64,000 nucleotides of DNA, taken from positions 293,059-357,058 of the forward strand of contig JAGSHD010000003.1 of assembly GCA_023954715.1 (NCBI GenBank), in the 5' to 3' direction. Origin of the DNA: Candidatus Cloacimonadota bacterium. Lineage in GTDB: Bacteria; Muiribacteriota; UBA6191. Shown one piece after another: positions 18,413 to 27,178 of the stretch. Made by a program: the position numbers and the translations under genes. The notes beneath the pieces were generated by a model. That model made no database searches, was not told the origin of the DNA, and saw only the letters and a list, made by a program, of their open reading frames with translations. Position 1 is the first letter of the stretch. Each line of letters starts with the position of its first letter.

Positions 18413-19618
18413 ATGCAATCTAAACAAAAGGTCGATTACGAATTTATTATCATAATGGCGCTTTTGATGTCTCTAGTTGCATTTAGTATCGATGCTATTT
18501 TACCTGCGTTAACTATAATAGGTCTAGAGTTTCAAGTATCAAATCCTAATCATAGTCAATTATTAGTTTCAGGGATTTTTTTAGGTCTTTCTTGTGGTGT
18601 CATGGTCTACGGCCCATTGTCTGATACTTATGGTCGAAAAAAAATCATCTACCTAGGCATCTTCTTTTTTGTTTTAGGTAATTTAATCTCTTTGTTAACA
18701 ACAAACTTTAAGATACTCGTATTGAGTAGAGTACTTCAAGGTTTTGGTGTAGCTTCTTGTCGAATTGTCTCTCTAACCATGATCCGAGATAAATTTAGTG
18801 GGCCAGAAATGGCTAAGATCATGTCACTCATCATGATGTTTTTTATATTAGTACCTACCGTTGCTCCTTTAATTGGGACAATTGTATTGATGTACTCAAG
18901 CTGGAGAGCCATTATAGTTTTATCTATTATCCTTGCTCTTATTGGAGCTGTTTGGCTTGCTATTCGACAAAAAGAAACCCTTAAAACTGAAGACAGAGTT
19001 AGTTTGTCATTTAAAACAATTTGGAAGGGGGTTGTTGAAACAGTTTCTAATGCTCGCACAAGAGTTTTTACTTTAGCAGCAGGACTTATATCAGGTGCGT
19101 TTATTGGATACTTAAGTTCTTCTCAACAAATCTTTCAAATTCAATATGGATTAGGAGATCAGTTTTCTTTGTACTTTGGGGTTTTGGCACTGGTGTTAGG
19201 TGTTTCTTCTTACATTAATGCCAAACTAGTTATGAAATTCCAAATAGAAAAAATCTGTTTATTTGCTCTCTCCACTATCACAATTAGTTCATTCGGCTTT
19301 TTGCTTTTCTCCAAGAGTATAAGTAATCAACCACCACTATATTTACTCATGTTTTATTTATCGATCATATTATTTTGCTTAGGTATGACCTTTGGTAACT
19401 TCAATACTCTTGCTATTGAACCACTTGGACATATCGCTGGTGTGGCAAATTCAGTGATCAGCTCTGTACAAACATTTATCTCTGTTGGGCTAGGAGCAGG
19501 GATCGGCTATTTATATGATGGGACCATTATACCGCTATGTTCTGGCTTTTTAATATTGGGGCTAATATCATCTTTACTTATGATATTCAAAATATTCAAT
19601 AAAAGTAAAACAGCATAA
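18413..19618 (+). CDS. Bcr/CflA-type MFS drug exporter
   Basis: A 401-residue inner-membrane transporter of the major facilitator superfamily with about twelve helices. The signature DTYGRKKIIYLGIFFF after helix 2 and SRVLQGFGVASCRIVSLTMI in helix 4 match the Bcr/CflA drug:H+ antiporter subfamily (bicyclomycin, chloramphenicol and other drugs). AAGGATATATAG precedes the ATG. It ends directly against a convergent small gene. The actual substrate cannot be inferred. Confidence 0.88.
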   Translation: MQSKQKVDYEFIIIMALLMSLVAFSIDAILPALTIIGLEFQVSNPNHSQLLVSGIFLGLSCGVMVYGPLSDTYGRKKIIYLGIFFFVLGNLISLLTTNFKILVLSRVLQGFGVASCRIVSLTMIRDKFSGPEMAKIMSLIMMFFILVPTVAPLIGTIVLMYSSWRAIIVLSIILALIGAVWLAIRQKETLKTEDRVSLSFKTIWKGVVETVSNARTRVFTLAAGLISGAFIGYLSSSQQIFQIQYGLGDQFSLYFGVLALVLGVSSYINAKLVMKFQIEKICLFALSTITISSFGFLLFSKSISNQPPLYLLMFYLSIILFCLGMTFGNFNTLAIEPLGHIAGVANSVISSVQTFISVGLGAGIGYLYDGTIIPLCSGFLILGLISSLLMIFKIFNKSKTA

Positions 19619-19834
19619 CTACATATCTAAGACCATTTTTTTGATCTTAGTGGCCTTTTCGAAATGATCTAATTGATGGGTTTCTATCCACCAAGTAGCA
19701 ACTTGCATCAGCATTTGTGGATTGGTATTTTTATTGGCAAAAAAGGCATAAAAAGATAATCCGACTTGCTCTCCTTTTTGCTCAATTTTTTTGTTGCATA
19801 CATCTATAATTTTAGTTTTCATGACTTGGTTCAT
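19619..19834 (-). CDS. Small conserved-looking protein, unknown
   Basis: A 71-residue soluble protein (MNQVMKTKIIDVCNKKIEQK at the start, then LSFYAFFANKNTNPQMLMQV and ATWWIETHQLDHFEKATK). GGGAG six bases before the ATG at 19834 gives a good start. The regular helical pattern and the aromatic-rich centre look like a folded protein rather than a chance frame. I do not recognise the family. Its stop abuts the stop of the convergent MFS gene, with no intervening terminator. Confidence 0.6.
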   Translation of the reverse strand: MNQVMKTKIIDVCNKKIEQKGEQVGLSFYAFFANKNTNPQMLMQVATWWIETHQLDHFEKATKIKKMVLDM

Positions 19835-19981
19835 CTAATCTCCCGTAATTTTGCTTTTGAAGGTAAAGTATATAGTTTATATTGGAAATGGTAGAATTAT
19901 TCAACTATCATATTTCAATTTGTTCACAAAGATTGATTATATCTAGGTACATCAATAAAGCTAAAGCTGCGAAAAACTTGT

Positions 19982-20575
19982 ATGCTCCTCTCCTTTTATC
20001 GAAGAGACCTCTTGAATAATTACCTATTAATTATGATTTCACTACTATTTATTATCTTTGGTTTAGCTCTAAGCTATTTAAATTTACAGATATTTATACA
20101 ACAAATGAGAAATCAACATAGCCCATCTATTGTACCATTCTTTGGAGGAATCTCTCTTAGTATTGGCTTTTATACTAGCCAATTAGACCTGGTCCATAAC
20201 TACTTTTATCTTGGATTATTTCTAGATTATGGGTGTGCACCCTATACTATTTTATTTTTGGGTTTTGTACTACAACAAAAATGGGTCTATCGAGCCTCCA
20301 ATATATGTGTGTCTATAGACCTGAGCGATGAAAGTTACCTAGTTAATCTAGAAATTTACAAGCATGATCAAGCAATTTTAAAATATGAAATAAATGATCA
20401 ACAGACCTTTGGTACAACACTCTATTCAGTAGATTGGTTAAACGCCTCCGAATGTTTTATATGCAATGACACATCCTATATACATCTACAAAAACCTAGC
20501 TCCAATTGGACAGTAGTTAGTAGTAAAGATGTTGGAGAGTCTACTTTTAATCTAAATCAATTGTTTGTTGAGTAG
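19982..20575 (+). CDS. Membrane protein of unknown function
   Basis: About 197 residues. Two or three N-terminal hydrophobic segments (LLIMISLLFIIFGLALSYL; IVPFFGGISLSIGFY; YTILFLGFVLQ) are followed by a soluble C-terminal domain of about 100 residues. The start at 19982 has no good ribosome site; an ATG at 20033 (MISLLFIIFG) would remove 17 residues and is possible. No family is recognised. It stands alone between a minus-strand gene and a strong terminator hairpin. Confidence 0.55.
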   Translation: MLLSFYRRDLLNNYLLIMISLLFIIFGLALSYLNLQIFIQQMRNQHSPSIVPFFGGISLSIGFYTSQLDLVHNYFYLGLFLDYGCAPYTILFLGFVLQQKWVYRASNICVSIDLSDESYLVNLEIYKHDQAILKYEINDQQTFGTTLYSVDWLNASECFICNDTSYIHLQKPSSNWTVVSSKDVGESTFNLNQLFVE

Positions 20576-20603
20576 GCCTACCATATCATCTCTTATAAGA
20601 GGA

Positions 20604-20639
20604 CTTCCTTTTGTAATCAATAGAGTTTACAAAAGGAAG
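20604..20639. terminator. Strong bidirectional terminator hairpin
   Basis: CTTCCTTTTGTAA at 20604-20616 is matched perfectly by TTACAAAAGGAAG at 20627-20639, a 13-base stem with a 10-base loop. It lies in the 77-base gap between the convergent membrane-protein and BCCT genes and should serve both. Confidence 0.8.
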
Positions 20640-20652
20640 GAGCACACTTAAA

Positions 20653-22398
20653 TTATAGTCGTTTTCTTTCTACTTCTGTGCTGAGTCTCATCCATAGTGA
20701 CATTACCATCATTAGTAACACAAAAATGAAAGGTAAAGAAAAGATTAAGGCTACAGCCTGAATGGATTTTATACCGCCAGTTACTAAGAGGGCACCAGTG
20801 ATTACAGTGATGATTACACCCCAAGTAATTTTGATGGTAATATTAGGGTCTAGATCTCCTTCACTTGTCATCATAGCGATAACAAAAGTAGCGGAGTCAG
20901 CACTAGTAACTAAAAAGACAAAAATCAAAAATAAAGCTAGAACGGATGAAGCAAACTGCATCGGATAATAAGTTAGAAGTAAAAATAGGGCCTTACTCAC
21001 GTCTTGTTTCATTAAAGCTGCTAAGTCTTCGTTACCTAACAAATCTAACTGAAAAGCCGCTCCACCAAAGACACTAAACCAAAGAATAGTAAAAACAGTA
21101 GGAATTACTAATGCACCAAAGATAAACTCTCTAATGGTTCTACCCTTAGAAATTCTTGCCAAAAAGATACCTACAAAAGGGCACCAAGCAATCCACCAAG
21201 CTAAATAAAGGATAGACCAATCACCCATCCACTGAACATACTTTGAAGACATAGGGTTCATTTGAAAGCTCAAAGGAATCAAATTGTGAATGTAATTACC
21301 AATTGTGTCTATGAATAAATTTAAAGAAAAGATTTGAGGACCTACAAAAAAGATAAAGACCATTAAACAAATCGCCATAATAATATTTAGATTGGATAAA
21401 ATTTGAATCCCTTTACTTAAGCCTGTACAAGCCGACAATAAAAAGCAAACTGTAACAACAGCCAAAACACCGAGTTGAAAACTAGTACCAGTAGAGTCAA
21501 TCTCAAACACAGTACCAATACCTCCACATATTTGTTTTACACCCAAACCTAAAGAAGCTGCAACACCAAAAACAACAGCAAGAGTAGCTGTTACATCAGT
21601 ACAAAGTTTAACTAAGCCATGCGTATCACGATTTTGTACGAAAACAGGAATACAAGAACTAATCAAATACTTTTTACGTTTTCTAAATCCAAAGTATGCA
21701 ACTGAAACTGCACATAAGGTATATATTCCCCAACCATGAAAACCCCAATGAAAGGCTGCATAAACCATAGCTTTTGAAGCTGCCTCGTGGGTTCTTCCAT
21801 CACCCAACGGTGGATATACATAATGTAGCATTGGTTCTGCTGCACCCCAAAATACAAGCCCAGCACCCATTCCAGCAGAAAAAAGCATTGCTATCCAAGA
21901 CATGGTCGAAAACTCTGGTTTATCTTTAGGATCACCTAACACAATATTGCCGTATCGTGACGATGCCAAATAAACTAAAAACACTAAAATAAAAGCAGTA
22001 GAGCCTAAAAAGAGCCAACTAAGGTTATAAACCATTAAAGCTTTAATACTTAAAGCGATAGACTCTACCTTGTCTGGTTTAATAAGTGTAGCTAATAAAA
22101 AGATCGCTAATACGATCCAAGTAACTTTTAAAGTCTTTCCGATTAAAAGATGCTCTTCTTTTTTGATGGTAGTTTGATCTACGTTATTTTCAGCTAACTC
22201 TCTTTGAAGCAAAATCTGTTTAAAGCTTTTGACTTTATGATCAATAATCTCTTGATCTTCATCTCTTCGATACTTGTCTTCAAGTTCACTTCGAAATGAG
22301 TCTAAGTCTTTACTCTTTTCACGTAATTTGTGATTGGGTTTTAGCTTGTCTTTGGCAAGTAGGTTTTTTTTACGACGATTCTTTTTAGGCTTCGACAT
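20653..22398 (-). CDS. BCCT-family glycine betaine/choline/carnitine transporter
   Basis: A 581-residue transporter that imports compatible solutes such as glycine betaine or choline with Na+ or H+, protecting cells against osmotic stress. It has about twelve helices and the two BCCT hallmarks: the Gly-rich GMGAGLVFWGAAEPMLHY, and a Trp-rich segment ending WCPFVGIFLARISKGRTIRE. The first 100 residues form a long, highly charged cytoplasmic tail rich in Lys, Arg and Glu, as in osmosensing BetT/BetP-type proteins whose termini regulate activity. The start at 22398 (MSKPKKNRRKK) follows GGAGAT; the upstream ATG at 22422 is less likely. A nested hairpin lies about 100 bases upstream. Confidence 0.93.
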   Translation of the reverse strand: MSKPKKNRRKKNLLAKDKLKPNHKLREKSKDLDSFRSELEDKYRRDEDQEIIDHKVKSFKQILLQRELAENNVDQTTIKKEEHLLIGKTLKVTWIVLAIFLLATLIKPDKVESIALSIKALMVYNLSWLFLGSTAFILVFLVYLASSRYGNIVLGDPKDKPEFSTMSWIAMLFSAGMGAGLVFWGAAEPMLHYVYPPLGDGRTHEAASKAMVYAAFHWGFHGWGIYTLCAVSVAYFGFRKRKKYLISSCIPVFVQNRDTHGLVKLCTDVTATLAVVFGVAASLGLGVKQICGGIGTVFEIDSTGTSFQLGVLAVVTVCFLLSACTGLSKGIQILSNLNIIMAICLMVFIFFVGPQIFSLNLFIDTIGNYIHNLIPLSFQMNPMSSKYVQWMGDWSILYLAWWIAWCPFVGIFLARISKGRTIREFIFGALVIPTVFTILWFSVFGGAAFQLDLLGNEDLAALMKQDVSKALFLLLTYYPMQFASSVLALFLIFVFLVTSADSATFVIAMMTSEGDLDPNITIKITWGVIITVITGALLVTGGIKSIQAVALIFSLPFIFVLLMMVMSLWMRLSTEVERKRL

Positions 22399-22498
22399 AG
22401 CATCTCCGTTGAATACACTCAATATTTTGAGCTATTTGAAGATAGAAACCTCATAATTTTGAGGTTAGGTAATAGAGACACAATTAAGATTCTCTATT

Positions 22499-22544
22499 GA
22501 GAGTGTTAAACCTTAGGTGCTATCAATAGCACGGTAAAACTCTC
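22499..22544. promoter_or_regulatory. Nested hairpin between BCCT and lipocalin genes
   Basis: Outer arms GAGAGTGTTA (22499-22508) and TAAAACTCTC (22535-22544) pair with one mismatch. They enclose a perfect inner stem, GTGCTAT (22517-22523) with ATAGCAC (22526-22532). The element lies in the shared upstream region of a betaine-type transporter and a lipocalin, both often stress-controlled. It could be a paired operator or a 5' leader structure of the BCCT transcript. There is no T-run and no known riboswitch resemblance. Confidence 0.45.
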
Positions 22545-22748
22545 TATCAACATCAGATTTAATTTATTAATTAATTGCTGTATATATCAGATTCTACTGA
22601 TATTATGGGCGCATTTTATCATAAAACAAGGTAGGGTACAAATTTGGTTATAGCTACTTACTATAGTATACTTCCACTATGTCTTGAACTTAGATTGATT
22701 ATACAGGTTTGAACCTTAACCATATTGATCAGACACCATGGAGATAAC

Positions 22749-23273
22749 ATGAAATTTTTACTTTGGCTTACAATTCTTACAACGACTACTAGTGCACAGT
22801 TAGCCCCCTTAAGTAGCGTAGAAAATGTTAATTTACAAAAGTATTTGGGTAAGTGGTATGAAATAGCTAGCTTACCTCAATCTTTTCAAAAGGGTTGCAC
22901 AGCTACATCAGCATTCTATACCAAAGAAGCTAATGAAGATATAAAAGTACTCAATAAATGTAATCTTGGCAGCCCAAGCGGAAAAGAAAAAACTGCAGAA
23001 GGTAGAGCATGGGTTGTAGATACAAAGTCAAATTCAAAACTAAAAGTACAATTTTTTTTAAAGCGATTTAAAATGAATTTATTTGCCGGAGATTATTGGA
23101 TATTAGACTTAGATAAAGATTATACCCATGTAATTATAGGAGAGCCATCTAGAAAATACCTATGGTTTTTGAGTAGAACGAAAACTATGGATTCATCTTT
23201 GTATAAAAAACTCCTTAATAAAGCTACTAAAATGGGTTTTGATATTAAAAAAATTGTTAAAACTGTTCACTAA
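22749..23273 (+). CDS. Exported lipocalin, Blc-like
   Basis: A 174-residue bacterial lipocalin. A cleavable signal (MKFLLWLTILTTTTSAQLAP) is followed by the lipocalin GxW motif in LGKWYEIASLPQSFQKGC, then the strands AEGRAWVVD and YWILDLDKDYTHVIIGEPS and the closing YLWFLSRT. Blc-type proteins bind fatty acids or lysophospholipids in the envelope and are usually lipid-anchored. Here no lipobox Cys follows the signal, so the protein is probably soluble in the periplasm. GGAG five bases before the ATG at 22749 fixes the start; a longer frame from 22725 is not supported. It runs into an epimerase-like gene 15 bases downstream. Confidence 0.88.
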   Translation: MKFLLWLTILTTTTSAQLAPLSSVENVNLQKYLGKWYEIASLPQSFQKGCTATSAFYTKEANEDIKVLNKCNLGSPSGKEKTAEGRAWVVDTKSNSKLKVQFFLKRFKMNLFAGDYWILDLDKDYTHVIIGEPSRKYLWFLSRTKTMDSSLYKKLLNKATKMGFDIKKIVKTVH

Positions 23274-23287
23274 ATCGGATCATTACA

Positions 23288-24214
23288 ATGAATAAAAATA
23301 GTAAAATACTTATTAGTGGGGCCACTGGTTTAATCGGCACTCAGCTTATAAATAGCTTAATTGGTCGTGGATATTATAATATCTTTATATTAACTAGAGC
23401 TTTTAAAAATAATTTAAACTTTACAAAATCAATTCAACAAATTATCTGGGACCCAAAATCATCAAAAATTGACGAGAAAAATTTAAACGACATAGATATT
23501 GTCTTTAATCTTGTGGGAGAAAATATAGCAGATGGACTTTGGACAAAGTCTAAAAAACAACGCTTATTAGATTCAAGAGTAAATAGCACTCAGTTAATTA
23601 TTTCAAGTTTAGCTAAGCAAAAACATAAACCTAAAAAATTCATCAGCTCTTCTGCGATTGGTATCTACGGAGATTGTGCTAATGCTGATTTAAATGAGAG
23701 TTCCTCACTAGGTGAAGGGTTTCTATCTAATCTATGTCATCAATGGGAAAAAGCTGCATTAGATCATTCTATTTCTGGAATGGATTCTTACTGTTTGCGA
23801 ACTGGTTTGGTTTTATCAAAAAATGGGGGAGCCTTACAAAAAATGCTTACTCCATTTAAGTTAGGTTTAGGTGGCCCATTAGGATCTGGTCAGCAATATA
23901 TGAGTTGGATTCATATGGATGACCTTATTAATCAATTTATCTTTGTTATGAAAACTGATTCTAAACATCAGATTTTCAATGCTGTATCACCCAATCCGGT
24001 AACTAATCTAGCCTTTAGTAAATCTCTCGCAAATACTTTACATCGACCATGTTTGTTTACTATACCTAAATTTGTATTGAAAACAGTTTTGGGAGACTTA
24101 TCTCAAATTCTTCTAGATAGCCAGAAAGTCTATCCAAAGCATTTTGAGCATGAAGAATTTAAGTTTAAGTTCACACATTTAGCTGATGCCCTTAATAATA
24201 TTTTAGAAAATTGA
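23288..24214 (+). CDS. TIGR01777-type NAD(P)-dependent epimerase-like protein (YfcH/SDR39U1 group)
   Basis: A 308-residue extended short-chain dehydrogenase-like protein. The N-terminal nucleotide-binding motif is ILISGATGLIGTQLINSL, and the second conserved block is NLVGENIADGLWTKSKKQRL. The middle contains SSSAIGIYGD, with the Tyr of the catalytic YxxxK region altered, as is typical of this subgroup. The C-terminus holds a DUF1731-like tail. The family is linked to cell-division and envelope phenotypes in some bacteria, but its reaction is not established. GGATC precedes the ATG. It is close behind the lipocalin gene and probably co-transcribed with it. Confidence 0.87.
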   Translation: MNKNSKILISGATGLIGTQLINSLIGRGYYNIFILTRAFKNNLNFTKSIQQIIWDPKSSKIDEKNLNDIDIVFNLVGENIADGLWTKSKKQRLLDSRVNSTQLIISSLAKQKHKPKKFISSSAIGIYGDCANADLNESSSLGEGFLSNLCHQWEKAALDHSISGMDSYCLRTGLVLSKNGGALQKMLTPFKLGLGGPLGSGQQYMSWIHMDDLINQFIFVMKTDSKHQIFNAVSPNPVTNLAFSKSLANTLHRPCLFTIPKFVLKTVLGDLSQILLDSQKVYPKHFEHEEFKFKFTHLADALNNILEN

Positions 24215-24329
24215 CGTTAAGGATACAAGTACTAGAACCGTTCTAAAATAGCAGATCGCCTTTCATAGTGTGACAAATTGACATTATTTATTTACATTTT
24301 TTTTTGATAATGCTATTTATACAGACTTA

Positions 24330-24345
24330 AGTTAACTTGTTAACT
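24330..24345. promoter_or_regulatory. Perfect palindrome upstream of SulP gene
   Basis: AGTTAAC (24330-24336) and GTTAACT (24339-24345) form a perfect inverted repeat with a two-base centre, about 75 bases before the SulP start. The form suits a dimeric repressor or activator site. The regulator is unknown. Confidence 0.4.
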
Positions 24346-24420
24346 AAAATAGATGTTAAAGTTGCATTTTGAATAATCAATGCAAAGCACAACATAAATA
24401 CTTATACTTTTTTACTAGGA

Positions 24421-26073
24421 ATGACTGTGACCGAAAAAAAACACTCCAATGAGCTTACTCATACAGACAATCGTCTAATCTCTCTCAAAATTGAAAAACC
24501 AAAAAACCTTAAAAATGATGTATTATCAGGACTTACCGTAGCTTTAGCTTTGATTCCTGAAGCAATTGCATTTTCTTTTGTTTGTGGGGTTAATCCACAA
24601 GTCGGTTTATACGCTGCTTTTATGATGGGGCTAATCACTGCCGTAATCGGTGGAAGACCAGGTATGATCTCTGGAGCGACAGGTGCAGTTGCTATTATAT
24701 TTGCTCCGCTCATCGCAAAAATGGTTGCAAACGGAAAAGAAGCTGGGCTTAGTTCTGATGCAATTATGGGAGATGCACTAGGCTATCTCTTTGCAGCAGT
24801 TATTCTAATGGGCTTGATACAAATATTGTTTGGTGCACTTAAACTAGGTAAATTTATACGACTAGTACCACATCCTGTGATGCTTGGATTTGTTAATGGT
24901 TTAGCTATTATTATTTTTAATGCCCAGTTAAGTCAGTTTACAGTTAATGGTGAAATCCTAGCAAATACACCATTAATGATTATGTGTGCATTGATCGCCC
25001 TTACTATGGCTATTGGAGTCTTTTTACCAAAACTAACCAAAGCAGTTCCTGGGACCTTAGTAAGTATCGTTGTAGTTTCTACTATTGGTTATGTTTTAAA
25101 TAAAACTAATCCAGGCTCAGTACGTACAGTTTTAGACTTTGTTCAGGATAACGATGCAACTATCACTAGTATTGCAGCTGGTCTTCCTACTTTTGCTATT
25201 CCGAATATTCCTTTTTCTTTTGAGGCTTTCAAAATGATTTTACCTTATGCTGTATTGGCCGCTGCTGTAGGATTAATTGAGTCTTTAATGACCCTAAGTT
25301 TGATTGATGAACTTACAGAAACTCGTGGACATGGTAATAAAGAGTGTATCGGCCAAGGTGTTGCCAATATTGTTAATGGATTCTTTGGTGGAATGGGTGG
25401 ATGTGCAATGATTGGTCAAAGTATGATTAACATTCATGGTGGAGGACGAGGAAGAACCTCTGGAATATCTGCTGCTATCTTTTTATTAATGTTTTTACTT
25501 TTTGGATCTGCAATGATCGAAATTATCCCACTAGCTGCTCTAGTTGGTGTAATGTTTTTAGTTGTTATTGGTACATTTGAATGGTCTAGTTTACGATTAC
25601 ACGGAAAAATCCCTTTATCTGATATAGTTGTTATTACTAGTGTATCTATCATTACCGTGTTTGCTGATCTTGCTATAGCAGTTTTAATCGGAATCATAAT
25701 GTCAGCACTTGTGTTTGCATGGGATCATGGTAAAACAATGCATGCTAAAAGAAAGACCCAAGATAACAAAACTATCTATTCTTTACACGGACCCTTATTC
25801 TTTTGCTCTGTTACCTCTTTTAAAGAAATATTTGACTTCAACTCTGACGAAGAGCATGTAGTTATTGATTTTGAACATTCAAGAGTATGGGATCACTCTG
25901 GTATTGAAGCACTACAAAATATTACAGACCGATATCAACAATATGGCAAAAAATTACATTTACTAAATTTAAGTAAAGAGTGCGCTCAATTGCTAGAAAG
26001 AGCTGATGGTATTGTAGAATTAAGTGTAATTGAGGACTTAGAGTGGCATATTGCAGACGACTCTTTAGCCTAA
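24421..26073 (+). CDS. SulP-family anion transporter with STAS domain
   Basis: A 550-residue inner-membrane transporter of the SLC26/SulP family, moving sulfate, bicarbonate or other anions with H+ or Na+. The membrane domain (about 35-430) contains the signatures VALALIPEAIAFSF and SGATGAVAIIFAPL. A C-terminal STAS domain (about 445-550; HVVIDFEHSRVWDHSGIEAL) resembles anti-sigma-factor antagonists and regulates transport. Length and order are normal. The ATG at 24421 lies immediately after TAGGA; a GTG at 24427 is better spaced (six bases), so the true start may be two residues in. The ion carried is unknown; a marine bicarbonate or sulfate role is a guess. Confidence 0.9.
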   Translation: MTVTEKKHSNELTHTDNRLISLKIEKPKNLKNDVLSGLTVALALIPEAIAFSFVCGVNPQVGLYAAFMMGLITAVIGGRPGMISGATGAVAIIFAPLIAKMVANGKEAGLSSDAIMGDALGYLFAAVILMGLIQILFGALKLGKFIRLVPHPVMLGFVNGLAIIIFNAQLSQFTVNGEILANTPLMIMCALIALTMAIGVFLPKLTKAVPGTLVSIVVVSTIGYVLNKTNPGSVRTVLDFVQDNDATITSIAAGLPTFAIPNIPFSFEAFKMILPYAVLAAAVGLIESLMTLSLIDELTETRGHGNKECIGQGVANIVNGFFGGMGGCAMIGQSMINIHGGGRGRTSGISAAIFLLMFLLFGSAMIEIIPLAALVGVMFLVVIGTFEWSSLRLHGKIPLSDIVVITSVSIITVFADLAIAVLIGIIMSALVFAWDHGKTMHAKRKTQDNKTIYSLHGPLFFCSVTSFKEIFDFNSDEEHVVIDFEHSRVWDHSGIEALQNITDRYQQYGKKLHLLNLSKECAQLLERADGIVELSVIEDLEWHIADDSLA

Positions 26074-26097
26074 ATTTATAAACTAAATAAAACTTTC

Positions 26098-26133
26098 AAA
26101 TCTGATCAAAACTTTTTTTGGTCAGATTTTTTT
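26098..26133 (+). terminator. Rho-independent terminator after SulP gene
   Basis: AAATCTGA (26098-26105) pairs with TCAGATTT (26122-26129), followed directly by a run of seven T residues (26127-26133). It is the classic form, 25 bases after the SulP stop. Confidence 0.8.
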
Positions 26134-26239
26134 GTTATAAGATTAAAAGAACATCGTACACATTTATCTCAAATACTATGTATCGAATTAATGGACTATG
26201 ATAAGATTGTCTATCGAAAAATAAACTTGAGGAGATTTT

Positions 26240-27178
26240 GTGATTAAAATTGGTGTTAGTTCGTGTTTACTTGGACAAAATGTACGATATGACGGTGGAC
26301 ATAAGCAATTAAAACTTATAACTAAAGAGTGGCTTGATAACTTCGAATATATACCTTATTGCCCAGAGGTTGCCATCGGTCTCCCAACCCCTAGAAAGGT
26401 AATTCGACTCGTTCAAAAAGGTGATGATATCTCCCTTGTTGAGAGTAAAAACCCTAGTGTTGATCATACCCAAGCAATGACAACTCACTCCCTAAATTAT
26501 TGTGAAAGTTTAGATGATATATCTGGGTATATCTTAACAAGTAACTCTCCTAGTTGTGGCATGGAAAGAGTCAAGTTATATCAAGATGCTTCGAGTAAAG
26601 TAGGTAAAAAAAATGGGGTGGGATTGTTTGCTGCAAATCTTATGAAAAAGTTACCAAACCTACCTATCGAAGAAGACGGTCGTTTAGGGGATCTTCGAAT
26701 TAGAGATAACTTTCTCACTAGGGTTTATGCCTATAAGGACTTTCAAGATTTGCTAAAAGGTAAATTAACGCGTGGTAAAATAATAAAGTTTCACAGCAAG
26801 TATAAATACCTTTTAATGGCTCATTATGTAAGTGGATATAAAGAACTTGGTAAGTTAGTAGCCCATGTGAAAGATTATGATCTAGAAGAGTTTGCTGAAA
26901 TCTACATTTCAAAGCTCATGTCTTCGTTAAGTCATAAGACTACCAAAAGAAATCATACAAATACACTACAACATATACAGGGGTATTTTAGAGATGAAAT
27001 CAACAGCGAAGAAAAGCAAGAGTTATCAGCCGTCATTATGAAATATCATGGAGGAATCTTACCGATCCAAGCTCCATTGACATTACTCAAACATTATTTG
27101 AAAAAATATCCCAATAATTACTTAGAGGATCAAGTTTATTTTAGTCCATATCCAGAGGAGCTAATCAAGATACTATGA
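26240..27178 (+). CDS. YbgA-like protein, DUF523 plus DUF1722
   Basis: A 312-residue two-domain protein. Residues 1-150 are DUF523-like, with the Cys-containing motif VSSCLLGQNVRYDGGHK, the CPEVAIGLPTPRK block and SNSPSCGMERVKLY. Residues about 165-305 are DUF1722, as in E. coli YbgA (FHSKYKYLLMAHYVSGYKEL and YHGGILPIQAPLTLLKHYLK). In many bacteria this gene lies beside photolyase, as here; the biochemical role is not established. The Cys residues suggest a metal site or disulfide. The GTG start at 26240 follows GAGGAG. Its last four bases (ATGA) overlap the photolyase start, so the two are translationally coupled. Confidence 0.87.
   Translation: MIKIGVSSCLLGQNVRYDGGHKQLKLITKEWLDNFEYIPYCPEVAIGLPTPRKVIRLVQKGDDISLVESKNPSVDHTQAMTTHSLNYCESLDDISGYILTSNSPSCGMERVKLYQDASSKVGKKNGVGLFAANLMKKLPNLPIEEDGRLGDLRIRDNFLTRVYAYKDFQDLLKGKLTRGKIIKFHSKYKYLLMAHYVSGYKELGKLVAHVKDYDLEEFAEIYISKLMSSLSHKTTKRNHTNTLQHIQGYFRDEINSEEKQELSAVIMKYHGGILPIQAPLTLLKHYLKKYPNNYLEDQVYFSPYPEELIKIL

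Noticed and set aside
24278..24311. Sigma-70 promoter (TTGACA and GATAAT) before the SulP gene
   Set aside because: The spacer is about 22 bases, too long for a normal promoter.
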